Shown here one piece after another: positions 43,725-55,005 of a stretch of DNA of 64,000 nucleotides (position 1 is its first letter; every line of letters starts with the position of its first letter). The translations under genes were made by a program, and so were the position numbers. Location: the NCBI GenBank assembly GCA_014871385.1, contig CM026421.1, positions 23,677,383 through 23,741,382 on the forward strand. Direction: 5' to 3'. This stretch comes from Ceratodon purpureus. Lineage: Eukaryota; Streptophyta; Bryopsida; Pseudoditrichales; Ditrichaceae. The notes under the pieces were generated by a model. The model was not told where the DNA came from, searched no databases, and saw only the letters and a program-made list of their open reading frames with translations.

Positions 43725-44863
43725 CATTAAGGTAGAGATGGGTATTCCCGTCAGTTTAAGCCACTCAGCATATTTGGGATTAACCTCTAAAGTTCTGAGG
43801 GTATTTTTCATCAAAACTGCCTCAAAACATCCCCTCTTCAAAGCAAGGTGGATTTTGCAAAGTTGGGGTGTTTTTTAGTACATCTAACCGTAAGATCTTG
43901 TAGCTAACTTCTATGTCTACATGTCCACCAAATCTCACACACTCATACTTCACCAATTGCAAGATCATAACGTTCACAGTAGAAAAACAAGTTTTTTTTC
44001 CTAACGAAAAAAGGGGACAGCAGAGTTTTGAAGGCCCAAATAACCATTTTTTTGCATTATGGATTTTGTGGGTTTTGATGCACGTCAAAGAAGACAGAGT
44101 TAGCTAATTGTATTGAGAAAATTGTATTCACAAAAGTTGTGGAAAGTTGCCAAAAAAATCATTTTCCGCTAGGTGGTATACTGAAATGCACAAACAAAGG
44201 CCGTTTTTTGACAATAACAATAGCATATGAAAAAAAATTGGATTAAGAATCCGAACGGTGGGAACATGCTCTACTGCCTTCTCTATACATAGAAATTTTT
44301 ATTTTTGAAAAAAATCAAAATCTCAATTTTTGGTGGAATTTCAAAGTTTCGTCTCTGGGCAGATTTTGGCAGTTTTGGGCAGTTTTGGGCAGAATTTGCT
44401 GCACTCACAGTGGCTTAGAAAAATTCAGCAGCTGCCCAACGAGCAGCGTTTGACACTTAAACCTTCATAACTTTTGATCCCGATGTCGGAATTGAAAAAT
44501 AAAAATACCCACACGAAGATCTCCGAACGGCCCACCTTCAATAAAAATTTCAAAAAATCCTGATATAAATTGCATTCATAGGTACATGCCCAAATTCCAA
44601 AAAAGCCCAAATGTGGTAGATTGTCCTTTAGGGGTTAAGAAAACTATGGGTATAAAATTTATACAAATAGAAGTTAGGTCAAAAATCACAAATCTGATTT
44701 TTTTATATTTTTTTTGAAATTTATCAAATTTTGCATGGAGAACATGATAGGTTGTTATACAATCTGTTCAGTGTGGTAGTCAGGTGCTGTCTGCTCAGAT
44801 ATTGGTGCACTGATAGGCCACGGAATTAGAACCCTCACGGGAATACCCATCTCTACCTTAATG
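43725..44863. repeat. 27-bp perfect inverted repeat enclosing TTAA-element copy A
   Basis: 43725-43751 (starts CATTAAGGTAGAGATGGG) and 44837-44863 are exact reverse complements. Between them lie copy A of the TTAA-flanked element and about 230 bp of other sequence. The pair could be the ends of an older 1.14-kb element into which copy A inserted, or a foldback relic. No target duplication was identified outside the arms. Confidence 0.9.
43784..44634. mobile_element. TTAA-flanked non-autonomous element, copy A (851 bp)
   Basis: Flanked by TTAA at 43780-43783 and 44635-44638. The ends are CCTCTAAAG (left) and CTTTAGGGG (right), a CCCCTAAAG-type inverted repeat with one change. Internally about as long as copy B and highly similar (for example ACTTCTATGTCTACATGTCCACC, cut here into two parts: ACTTCTATGTC and TACATGTCCACC). 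Repeats of GGCAGTTTTG occur near 44365-44390. Beyond TTAA the flanks do not match, so TTAA looks like the target duplication, as in the piggyBac superfamily. Confidence 0.75.
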
Positions 44864-46764
44864 ATGAAAAGAAACAGCCCGCAAACCAAGCAGTAAACAA
44901 CCTGCTGGCGAGGATGATTTTTACATTTTGAGTACCTGATAAGCTACCTGCAAACCTGAGAGCACCTGAACTTACCCGCCCAGGCGGAGTAACCAAAACC
45001 TAAAAACAGAAATCGAGCTCAGAAGAGAGCCCGGAGGAAAGGAGTCGACGGCTTTCTTTTGAGTTTTCATGGAACCCACATCTGTGACAAGTTTGTGAAT
45101 TGAGGAGGAAGTCATGCTGCAACAGCACAAGAAACTTGCCAACCGAGTTGAACTTCGACACTTTAGTTGAGGGTATGGACAGTGTACTCACTGTACTGTA
45201 TTTAGCGTCCTAAAATATATATTTATTTATGGGCCAAAGAAAGACCTGATGATTATTACTTCAAAAATTTTGGTCACATTTTTTTCCATGCAGCTAACTA
45301 GGTTAGGTATGCACATGCAAAATTTTAGGGACTCAAAACGCTTTTTAGACCTTCATGCAAATTATTTTCTATAAGAAGGTATAAAATTGACAAAATAGTA
45401 AAACATGCATTACAAAAACAATCTGTGAGCTTAAGAAAAAGTGAACGGTGAATAGGTACCTTTATAAATCTGTGATTTTAAGAGAGAAAAAAGTAAATCA
45501 AAATTCAAAAATCTCGAATTTTGACAAATTTTTAAAGGAGAAATTCAAAAATTACTAAAAACTTTGAAGCTTGTCTTTGTAAGTTTTGGAGGCTACCTTT
45601 GTAAAATTGGTAAAGTTTTTTACTTGGGTCACTATGGAATTTGAGTAGTGATTTGGTTATGAATATATTTTGACTTTTTTTGTTTTTTTAAAAGACCTAA
45701 TTTTTTACTGCCCATTTTGGATTTGAAACCTAAAATTTCTAGATGAAGGTTCTAAAATTGAAATTTGGCTTCAAAATTTTGAGTACATAGACCTTACCAT
45801 AAAGGGAGCATCCAATCAAAATCTTGAAAAAAATATTACTTTTAACCTCCCCATCTAGGCTGCCTAAAATTGCAAAAATCCATTTTGTGTTTTAAGGTCA
45901 GTTAGGGGTTAAGCAGACAATATAATATGACAAAATTCATTCATATGAAAGAATGAATAAAATCATGTGTACAATAAGATGAGGTGAGGAGCCAAGTCAT
46001 CAAAACACCTCAAAACGACTTCTATAAAGTTTATCAATTAATGAATTATCTAATATTTTTTATGGTTCTTTTTAACATTGATTTGGTGATATATTGTTTT
46101 GTTTGTGAGGCATCTTATTTTTTATTGTTAGTACTTATAATTATAGAAATTTCAACATTATTCATAATATTTGAGACACTTTTAGTCTTTTACTATTATG
46201 TAGTGTGTTTTGGCAATTTTGACTTGTTATTCAAGATTTTTAGTGCCGTCATCTAAGTCATCTTTTTTTATATAAGCTAAAGTAAAAGAATGAAGTTTGT
46301 TGAGTTTATTTTCTACTTCTTGTTGAAATGTTTCAAAATTTTCTAAGATTGAGTATTTGATTGCAATTACAAGTTTAATACATTATACTATAGAATAGTT
46401 CATTTTGAATATACTTTTAAAGCAAATAATTATATTTTTTATAATAGTTTTATAATGAATAATTCATAACTATTGAATAAGTTTTGCAATTAATATCTAA
46501 CCTTCCTCATTTTATTTTGTTTTTGCCATATTACAAATATTTCAAAACCTCACATATGTTTACTTGGAAAAGTGCGGCTTTGTAGTTACCTCTATTCATT
46601 CACCTAAGAAGAATAATTTATAAATATTATCAAAATTCATCCATAGTGAAAAAATGAAGCATTCAAATGAACACACAATATACAATGTAATTTGATTCCA
46701 CTGCCATCGCCCATGAATTTTGGAGTCTATCAGTGTTCCATTTGAGGAAATAAAATCATTTTTG
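44864..46764. other. AT-rich intergenic stretch
   Basis: Very A/T-rich. A plus-strand ORF at 45984-46256 is hydrophobic (runs of F, L, I, V), but such frames are expected by chance in this composition. No domain, RNA gene or clear repeat seen. Confidence 0.5.
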
Positions 46765-46797
46765 AATATAAGCTTACATACATTGTTTATTTTTTAA

Positions 46798-47658
46798 CCC
46801 CTAAAGTTCTAAGGGTATTTTTTATCAAAACTGCCTAAAAACAGCCCCTCTTCAAAGCAAGGTGGATTTTGCAAAGTTGGGGTCTTAATTAGTCCATATA
46901 ACCGTAAAATCTTGTAGCTAACTTCTATGTCTACATGTCCACCATATCCTACACACTCATTCCTCACCAATTGCAAGATCATAACGTTCAAAGTTGAAAA
47001 TCAAGTTTTTTTTCCCTTCGCAAAAAGGGAACAACAGAGTTTTGAAGGCCCAAAAAACCATTTTTTTGCATTATGGATTTTGGGGGTTTTGATGCACGTC
47101 AAAGAAGACTGAGTTAGCTAATTGCCCTAAGAAAATTATATTCAAAAAAGTTGTGGAAAGTTGCCAAAATAATCATTTTCCGCTAGGGGGTATACTGAAA
47201 TTCACAGACAAAGGCCGTTTCTTGACAATAAAAATAGCATATGAAAAAACTTTGGATTAAAAATTTGAATAGTAGGAACATGTTCTACTGCCGTTTCTAA
47301 ACATAGAAATTTTTATTTTTGAAAAATATCAAAATCTCAATTTTTGGTGGAATTTCAAAGTTTCGTCTTTGGGCAGATTTTGGTAATTTTGGGCAGTTTT
47401 GGGCAGTTCTGGGCAGAATTTGCTGCATTCACTGTCATTCTCATTGACTAACTTACTGCCCTTGGAGGAGCTTTTGCGGTTCAGAGGTGAATAACTTTTC
47501 ACTCCGACATCGGAATTGAGAATAAAAAATACTAACACAAAGCTCTCACCAAGGTCTACTTTCATTAAAATTTTCATAAAACTTGAGTTCAAATTGCATT
47601 CGCATGTACATGCCCAAACTCCATAAAAGCCCCACTTTGCCAAATTGTTCTGTAGGGG
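46798..47658. mobile_element. TTAA-flanked non-autonomous element, copy B (861 bp)
   Basis: Flanked by TTAA at 46794-46797 and 47659-47662. Ends CCCCTAAAGTTCTAAGGG on the left and GTAGGGG on the right. Collinear with copy A over its whole length. Just outside lie direct repeats of about 26-30 bp: AATATAAGCTTACATACATT at 46765 and AATATAAGCTTACACACATT at 47661. Confidence 0.75.
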
Positions 47659-47662
47659 TTAA

Positions 47663-48412
47663 TATAAGCTTACACACATTAATTGTTTATAACATTTAAA
47701 ATGAATATATATATCATGTTCACTGATTCCATGTTGAAAGTTGTAGAATATAAGTAATCTGCTTGAATACATTCCAAACACGCAAGGAATCATTTCCACC
47801 AAGAGTTGCATGTGTAACAGTAGGACGAACTCAATGAAAATCTACAACAAGAGGTAATTGTGACTTTGTAGTATTGCGTAGTATTGTCTTGTACGATGTT
47901 TGTGTTGTTCTGATGGCTAAACTCACTGCATTGACCCGGTACTACCTTTACACAGCTGTGAACATTGGTCACATCGTACTCAGTTTTTGTAAGAAATCTT
48001 ATCCACCCATGCCCTCGCCCTCATGAGAATTTGACTATACAGCTAGAACTCTGCTTCCTTCATTTAGATTGCCAGAGTGGTTCCTGGTTTGTATCAGTCC
48101 TTGCGTCTAATTTATTACCATAAATTCAAACTTCAGAATGGAACATCATTTCACCCACATCACCATGGTCCCATCTTGACCTTTTTGTAGTCACACATTG
48201 CTCATGTGATGTCCAAAACAGGATCTCCACTGTGCACTTCTATCTGATCTCCTCTGAGCAGGCTCTGAAAAAGGCCTAATATCCAGCATGGCTATTGTAG
48301 ATGAATCCTGAATCTCATGATACCATTGGACCTAATTATATACGGAGTATTTGATATTATGCAATTAGACTAAGCTCTCACCACTTAGTGTGGCAGATCA
48401 TATCATGGGTAT
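47663..48412. other. intergenic stretch between copies B and C
   Basis: Starts inside the right-hand direct repeat of copy B (47661-47690). No gene or RNA is recognised. Confidence 0.5.
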
Positions 48413-48416
48413 TTAA

Positions 48417-49247
48417 CCCCTAAATGGCCAAGGGTGTTTTTGCTCAAAACTGCCTCCAAATAGTCCCTTTTGAAATCAAGCCGGATAGTGCAAAATTGGA
48501 ACCAATTTTGGTATTTCCAACCGTAAGATCTTGTATCTGACTACTATGTCTATATGCCTACCAAATCTCACACTCTCATTCCTTACCATTTGAGAGATCG
48601 TAACATTCAAAGTCGAAAAAAAAGTTTTTTTTACCCTTCAAAAAGAGGACAGCAGTATTTTGGGGTCCAAAAAAACCATTTTTTTAGTAGATTTGGATGG
48701 CGGCTCTTCAGATTCTTGTTCCTAGGTGAGTTAGGTACATGTCCACAAAATCTCATACCCATGCAAGATGTAGAACCTTGAGAAAATCATCAATTTCCAC
48801 AAGGGGGTATGCTGAAATTCATATACAAAGGCCGTTTTTTTACAATACAAATAGCATACGAAACATTCTTGGATTGAAAATCCAAACGGTGGAAACATGC
48901 TCTAGTGGTTCTACTACATACAGAAATTTTTATTTTTGAAAAAAACTAAAATCTCGACTTTTGGTGGAATTTCAAAGTTTTGTTTTTAGGCTGATTTGGG
49001 CAGTTTCAGGCAGAAATTGATGCATTCACAGTGGCTGAGAGCCTGCCCGTGGAAGGGCGTTTTATGCTCAGAGGAGCATAACTTTTCCTCACTACATCCA
49101 AAAAAGATAAAAAAAAAATATCGCCATAAACCTCTTGAAAAAACCTTTTTCCACAAAAAAATTCAAAAAATTTCAAGTAAATTTGAATTTCTAGGAACTT
49201 GCCCAAAGTCCAAAAACGCCCATTCTGGGACTTTGGCCATTTAGGGG
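48417..49247. mobile_element. TTAA-flanked non-autonomous element, copy C (831 bp)
   Basis: Flanked by TTAA at 48413-48416 and 49248-49251. The inverted ends are the best kept of the three: CCCCTAAATGGCCAAGGG against CCCCTAAATGGCCAAAG. The inside is collinear with A and B but more diverged. Confidence 0.75.
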
Positions 49248-49251
49248 TTAA

Positions 49252-52200
49252 CTTTACTACTATGAAGAAAGTGATGAACTCCCATTTTTTTTATAAAAGA
49301 AGCCGACATAAATTAATTATCTATTGGTCAAGTTTCTTACATCCATGTAGAAAAGGACTTTAGACCAAGAACACATGACTATTCTCATCCCATGAGAAGT
49401 TAGATACTATAAATACAAGACTTGACATTATGTAAATTACGTTGAATATTTGGTATATGTGATAAAAAGGTTTTAAGCGTAATATCACTAGGCAAGCGAT
49501 GAGCTCAAAACTATTGGTTGAATCACTATGATGAACTTCTTGTTTTGTTGGTTATTGCATTAGCATTCTTTCAACAATTTTTTTACCAAACTCAAACACT
49601 GAAACACTAAAGCACTGAAACTTAGCTTGTTAGAGTTATTTGTAATTTCACCCACTTCTTCACTCAAATAGATTTATCTGAAAAGTCTTCCATCATTTTT
49701 GAGGTATACTTAGTTTTTTCATGCATCTCATAGCAAGCACAAACGTCATTTAGGTATGCATAATGTTCATTTCACAATGACTTCTACTATTAATTGATGT
49801 AGTTGTTTTAATAATTGGAAAATACCTTTTCTTCCAAAAAATGTTTTCTCTTTTTAAAAGCTCATGCCAAATGATTATATTATATAGACTTCTAAACAAC
49901 TCTAATATGTCATAATAATCTCATTTTATTCTAAACTTCAATGATACTTATGATTGGTACACATACTTCAATGCAATGATGTTTGATCCACTTGATTGGA
50001 GTACACATTCGATACAAGCATGTTGGATCACTCACAAGTTTTTTAACAAATTAAAGTAAATGACCATTAGATCATTCAATCTAACATTCACTAACACAAA
50101 TAGATTTAGGTTTTATCTCAACTATTTTAGATTGAATAGCAGCAAACCATTTCATGCAACCCACCATGTTAGTTACATCTACCTCAACTCTAATGGTACA
50201 TGAATGATACAATGCAAGCAGCTCGCAACTTACAAATCAAGTGGTGAAGAAGGGTATTCCACTTAGCACAGAGTTCCATGTGATGTCTGGATAGGCTGGC
50301 TACCTTCTCGAGCCTCCACGTACAATTTGCTCTCCTTCCTCCGCAGACGAGGCCATTCTCCAGTCTCAGGAAAACTGCATTCTAAACTGCAAGCAGCAGC
50401 TCTACCCATGCCATTACCAATCTGGCTACTGTAAAGTGAGCATGCTGAAATCATCTACAATATACGAATCATATCACCCAGGCCCACACACCCTGATTGT
50501 CATGCAAGGCACCGATCATTTTCAGCAAGTGGTTGCATTTCTTTTACATTCATCAAAACAAATACGACTGGCGGTTGCATTTCGGAAGAGGAAGTGGTGT
50601 ACGATGGGGTTGGCAGCTGGGTAGCCAAGAACGTTGAAGAAAAGTTCTGAGAAAATGAATGCTTGCAACACGTTTTCAAACAAGCAGAGCAGTAGATGTG
50701 CAATTCAGACTTAGGGCTGAAACATCCAAAAGCTGTTGACTTTGAAGTCCATCGTCTAGATTGAAGCAATAAACAATCTTAACATTTGAGTTTATGGAAA
50801 GTCTTTTGGAATTTCCTCGATGGAATTAGGAAGGTAAAATCACCTTTTTTTTGACAAAAACAATGACTTGTTTGCGTTTACTATTGATTCAATTACTTGA
50901 TTATAAAGTTTGGTTTAATATTTCTACTATAATTACTTATATAAAAAATTTAAGAGTATTTAAGAATAACATATGGGAGTTTATCAATCCCTTGCCATGC
51001 CAAATTTCCAAGCTTTTCTTAACAACATCAGTTATTTCTAAATAACTGTATTACGTATTAATGTCATGGGTCTATTCCAAGACTATCAATTCTCTTTAAA
51101 TTATAATTACATGACAAAAACCAAAAAATTAAAAAAAAATTAAAAAAATTAAAAAATTTGACAAGAACAAAATATTTGAAGTTGATTATGTTTTAAAGTG
51201 GCTTTGGACTACCAATCCTTTTTTACAAGCTTCATTTAACAAACACAATGTTAATCTTACTAATTTTAATATTGTCTCAAAGTGTTGATTGGTGTAATTT
51301 GACCTAAATAAAAGTAGTGTTTGAGTAATTCAGCTAGACATCTTTGCAAATCTAAGCTAAAGGTTCCAAGATTTTGAATACTCATACATATTAATATTTT
51401 TTAATTTAAAAAAGAAACAATGGCATATTAAAGCAGGATTCTATAAGAATAAGAAAACCAAGGCCAAATCATCTGACAATATCAAAATTATCATAACATT
51501 GTCTATATCCAAGGGTTGATTTATACCAAAACATTTGTGTAGGAGTCCTAAAAATGGAAAATTTTGACAAATGGATAGCCTTCTTACTTAGCTTTTGGAT
51601 TTGAACCAAAAAAGCTAAAAGATAGGTTGCAAACTATGTTTAGGGAATTTAGTTTAATAAATTTTTCAAAAATACAATAAATTTGCCCAATGGAAGCAAT
51701 CCAACTATGATATTATGGAGTGTCTTTCTTATGCTTCAACTTTATAGAAATAGGAAACATCATAAAGCTTTCCATTACTAAAGTCCAAAAGAATTCCAAA
51801 TTTGTCAAAATTAATTTTTTTTTTTTTTAAGCAAAAATTATGGATATCAAAAAACATATGTAATTCGATTTTTTAATAATTTTAATATGAAATCTAGTTT
51901 TATTACTTTTAAAAATATTAGTTTTAAAAATGATTACACCATTGCTTTACTATGATTGTGACCATTATTCTTGAATTTACACATTGGATAAAATTCATTT
52001 ACGACTCCCTTGTTTCAAAAATAATACTTGCTAACAATGTTCTAATCTAAGATCAAAGTACCACTTATGTCTTTAGGGGGAAACCCAACTTCTTTGGACG
52101 ACAAACAAGCCCCAAAAACCACTAAATTTTTCATTAACCTAAACTTCTATAAATTTTGCACAAATAGGTAACTTGGATGGAGCCATCATTCCTCCAACAA

Positions 52201-53336
52201 GTTGGCCTTGTCGCCCACTTTTGAGACGTCCAGTTACATAATACTTCAAATTGTCTGAAACTGGTGGAAAAAAAAAAAAAAAAAAAAACATGGATTGGCA
52301 AAGAACTTCTCCACAAAAAAAATTAATGAAGCCAAAAATTTGCACCCAATGTATTCTTTGTGGCCACCCTAGCACCAAACCTCAAAATCCTAGGATTTAC
52401 ACTGCTTCCCATATGTAAAACTCATGCTATAAATAGCTTTCCTGAAATCTTAAAATCTTCTAAGCACCAAAAAGACAGTGCTGGTGACGGATTTGGAGCC
52501 AGGCCGTAGCTGGAACGCATTTGAGACCATGTGGGAGGAGCAGTGGAGTAGTACAGTACTGGAGTAGCGGAGCAAAGGCTGATGGCATTGACCGGATGAC
52601 GCTCCCCAACTGCCAGATCCCAAACCGAATGTCCCGGATGCCACCCGAATATGCCCCAGAGAAGATCCCCCGCAAGCAGTTATACACTGCAACCAGATGC
52701 CAATATGATTCCTCCGAAAGTTCTCGCCCACGGGCCTCATCACTCGCTCCTGCCCCACGGGATGGATCGATGCAACACAACGCACGGCGACGATGGGGAT
52801 GGGGATGGGCTGCATCCCACACGCGCTTCCGGAATCATTCCCTCTCCTCGTCCCAGCTACAAAATGCCTCCCCGCAATCCTCACTTCCCATCCGTGGCTC
52901 CAACACGCTTCAACCTCATCGTATTATTTTTACAGCTAGACTCGAGTCTGTTCAGTGTCATAGTTGTACTGTGTTGATGTGTCTAGACGTTTATGTTCGG
53001 CATTGAATTGATCAGTGTACCCATTGATCGAGTCTCTGGGCGAGTAGTAGTTTGAGCTAAGAGCTGGTTTTGGTTTTTTTACTTTTTAGAGGATTGGCTC
53101 GTTGCTGTTGGATTGGGTATTGTGCTGGTTCATGAATTGGGATTAAGCGGGCGTTGTTGTGAGAGGAGGTCGTTCACGCGGTTTTTTGAGTCTAGCGGAT
53201 CACTCTGGCACTTCGGCGTTGTCTTCCTGGTTCTACTTTTTGTTTCTCCGGAGGAAAGGTTTTTCTTGCGAAGTCGGAGTTTGGAGGATTAGCGACTGGT
53301 TTGAGTATCGGTGCGGCTTACAGGCCCACGCGCCCA
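49252..53336. other. AT-rich intergenic DNA and 5' region of GDPD
   Basis: 49252-52440 is A/T-rich with no supported gene; a poly-A run lies near 52266-52288. From about 52440 to 53336 the base composition rises toward that of genes. ORFs on both strands there (such as 52521-53006) show no domain, and I read this as promoter and 5' untranslated sequence of the GDPD gene. CCCATGCCATTACC and similar plain sequence near 50400 has no assigned role. Confidence 0.45.
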
Positions 53337-55005
53337 ATGGCGTTGACCATCGGAAGTGAAGCAGTTGGTGAGTAGTTCACCGCAATCAATCAGTAGTGGT
53401 TTTGTTGTCCACGATAAGCTTATTAACTTTGTTTAATCATTGTTTTGTATGTGAGCATGATCGGAAACTGCTAACCTTTGCTAGAACTCAAGTTTTTGAC
53501 GAGCTGTTTTCTTTCCTTTGTGCAGCCTCGGTGGAGGCCACATTGGCTGCTCTGAAAAGCCATAGCCAAGACTTTGTACTGGACATGAGTCCCGTCGAGT
53601 CAACCTCCAACGCTCCGGAGGCTAGCGGTGAGTGTTCAGTTTGGTTAAGTCGAAACGATCAACAATATTATTTCATCACAGAAGGGTAGAGTGTGTGTTT
53701 GATTTACGCTTTGTTTCTAGAATACTAAACGTAGTTGTGGTTTCTTGTCACAGAGGATACCATAGATACAGCAGCTTCTTCAATGCTACTGGTGGTCGGC
53801 CACCGCGGCTGTGGAAAGAACAAGGTGCTTCCCTCGGGCGTGGCTCCCGAGGCTAGGGCCTCTATCCGAGAGAACACCATCACATCCTTCAACTTGGCCG
53901 CCAGGAACGGCGCCCAGTTCGTCGAGTTTGATGTTCAGGTAACAAAAGACGGCGTTCCGATTATATTTCACGATGACGTCATCATCTCCGAAGGTCGAAC
54001 TCCCACTCACATCGGTGAACTCACTCTCGAAGAGTTTCGTGCCATGGGACCTCAAAGTGATCCTAACAAGGTGGGTGAACATCCAGACTTTTTATTTTCT
54101 TTACGTACTTTTTGCAACCTTTTGCGCAACTTTTGAGGTGGAGATGTTGATATCTTTGAATGAACTTCTGACATGTAGGTTTATGTTGTTTTCAGGCTGG
54201 GCTGGCTCTGTTCCGAAAAGCCGTGGACGGTTCAATTGCGCTGTGGACAGCAGATGTTGAGGACTACATGTGCACTCTTGAGGAAGCCTTTACCCAAGTG
54301 GAGGCTACGGCAGGGTTCAATATAGAACTGAAGTTTGATGACGATGGTTCAACGACTATGGAGGAGCTGCACCGAGTGATTGATGCGGTGCTGGAGGATG
54401 TCAGGAAGTTTTCGAATGGGAGAATGATCTATTTCTCTAGTTTCCATCCGGACGCGGTGTTGATTCTTAGGACGAAGATGTCCAAATACCCTGTGTTCTT
54501 CCTCACCAACGGAGGAGGCCAGACCTACAACGACGCTAGAAGAAACTCCATTGAAGCAGCTATTCAAGTGTGCCACCAAGGGAATTTGCAAGGCATCGTG
54601 AGTGAAGTGAAACCAGTTCTGCAAAACCCAGCGGTGGTTCAGCTTGTCAAAGAGCAGGGATTGTTCTTTTTCACTTACGGCGAGTTGAAGTAAGTTTCTT
54701 TGATCACGTGTTTGTAGTTTCTCCAAATCATCTGGATCATGCTTCCTCTATTTACATGAAAATATTGATTTCTTCTTTCCAGTTACGTTATCATTTTGAC
54801 CAGCAACTAATAAAGATGGCACTATTATTACTTCTTTTGCAGCAATATTGGCGAAGCAGTTGTCAAGCAACAAAGCTGGGGTGTTGATGGTGTAATAGTA
54901 GACCATGTGCTGGAGATGGTTCGTGTGGCAAGGCAGATGGATGAGCCTGCTTCTCCTTCAAGTGCTGCAATGTTCAGGAGGAGAGTTTCAGTGGCACTAT
55001 GCTGA
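53337..55005 (+). CDS. GDPD: glycerophosphodiester phosphodiesterase, plant GDPD1-3 type, five exons
   Basis: Hydrolyses glycerophosphodiesters (deacylated phospholipids) to glycerol-3-phosphate and the alcohol; plant relatives act in membrane lipid turnover, often under phosphate shortage. Exons by eye: 53337-53367, 53526-53627, 53754-54070, 54196-54689 and 54843-55005; phases agree, giving 368 residues (Arabidopsis GDPD1 is close to 360). The start MALTIGSEAV resembles that family's start. Active-site features are GHRG with H61, VEFDVQ with E102 and D104, and FHDD with H117. ELKFDDDG, FSSFHPDA, YPVFFLTNGGGQ, LQGIVSEVKPV and GVDGVIVDHV follow in the expected order. The tail after residue 345 is short and Ser/Pro-rich. 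No defect is seen. Confidence 0.95.

Noticed and set aside
45984-46256. Hydrophobic 90-codon ORF as a membrane protein gene
   Set aside because: Very A/T-rich frame with runs of F, L and I, expected by chance here; no loop or family features.
52450-53006. Overlapping ORFs on both strands upstream of GDPD
   Set aside because: Both strands are open together with no domain or splice support; more likely 5' untranslated and promoter sequence.
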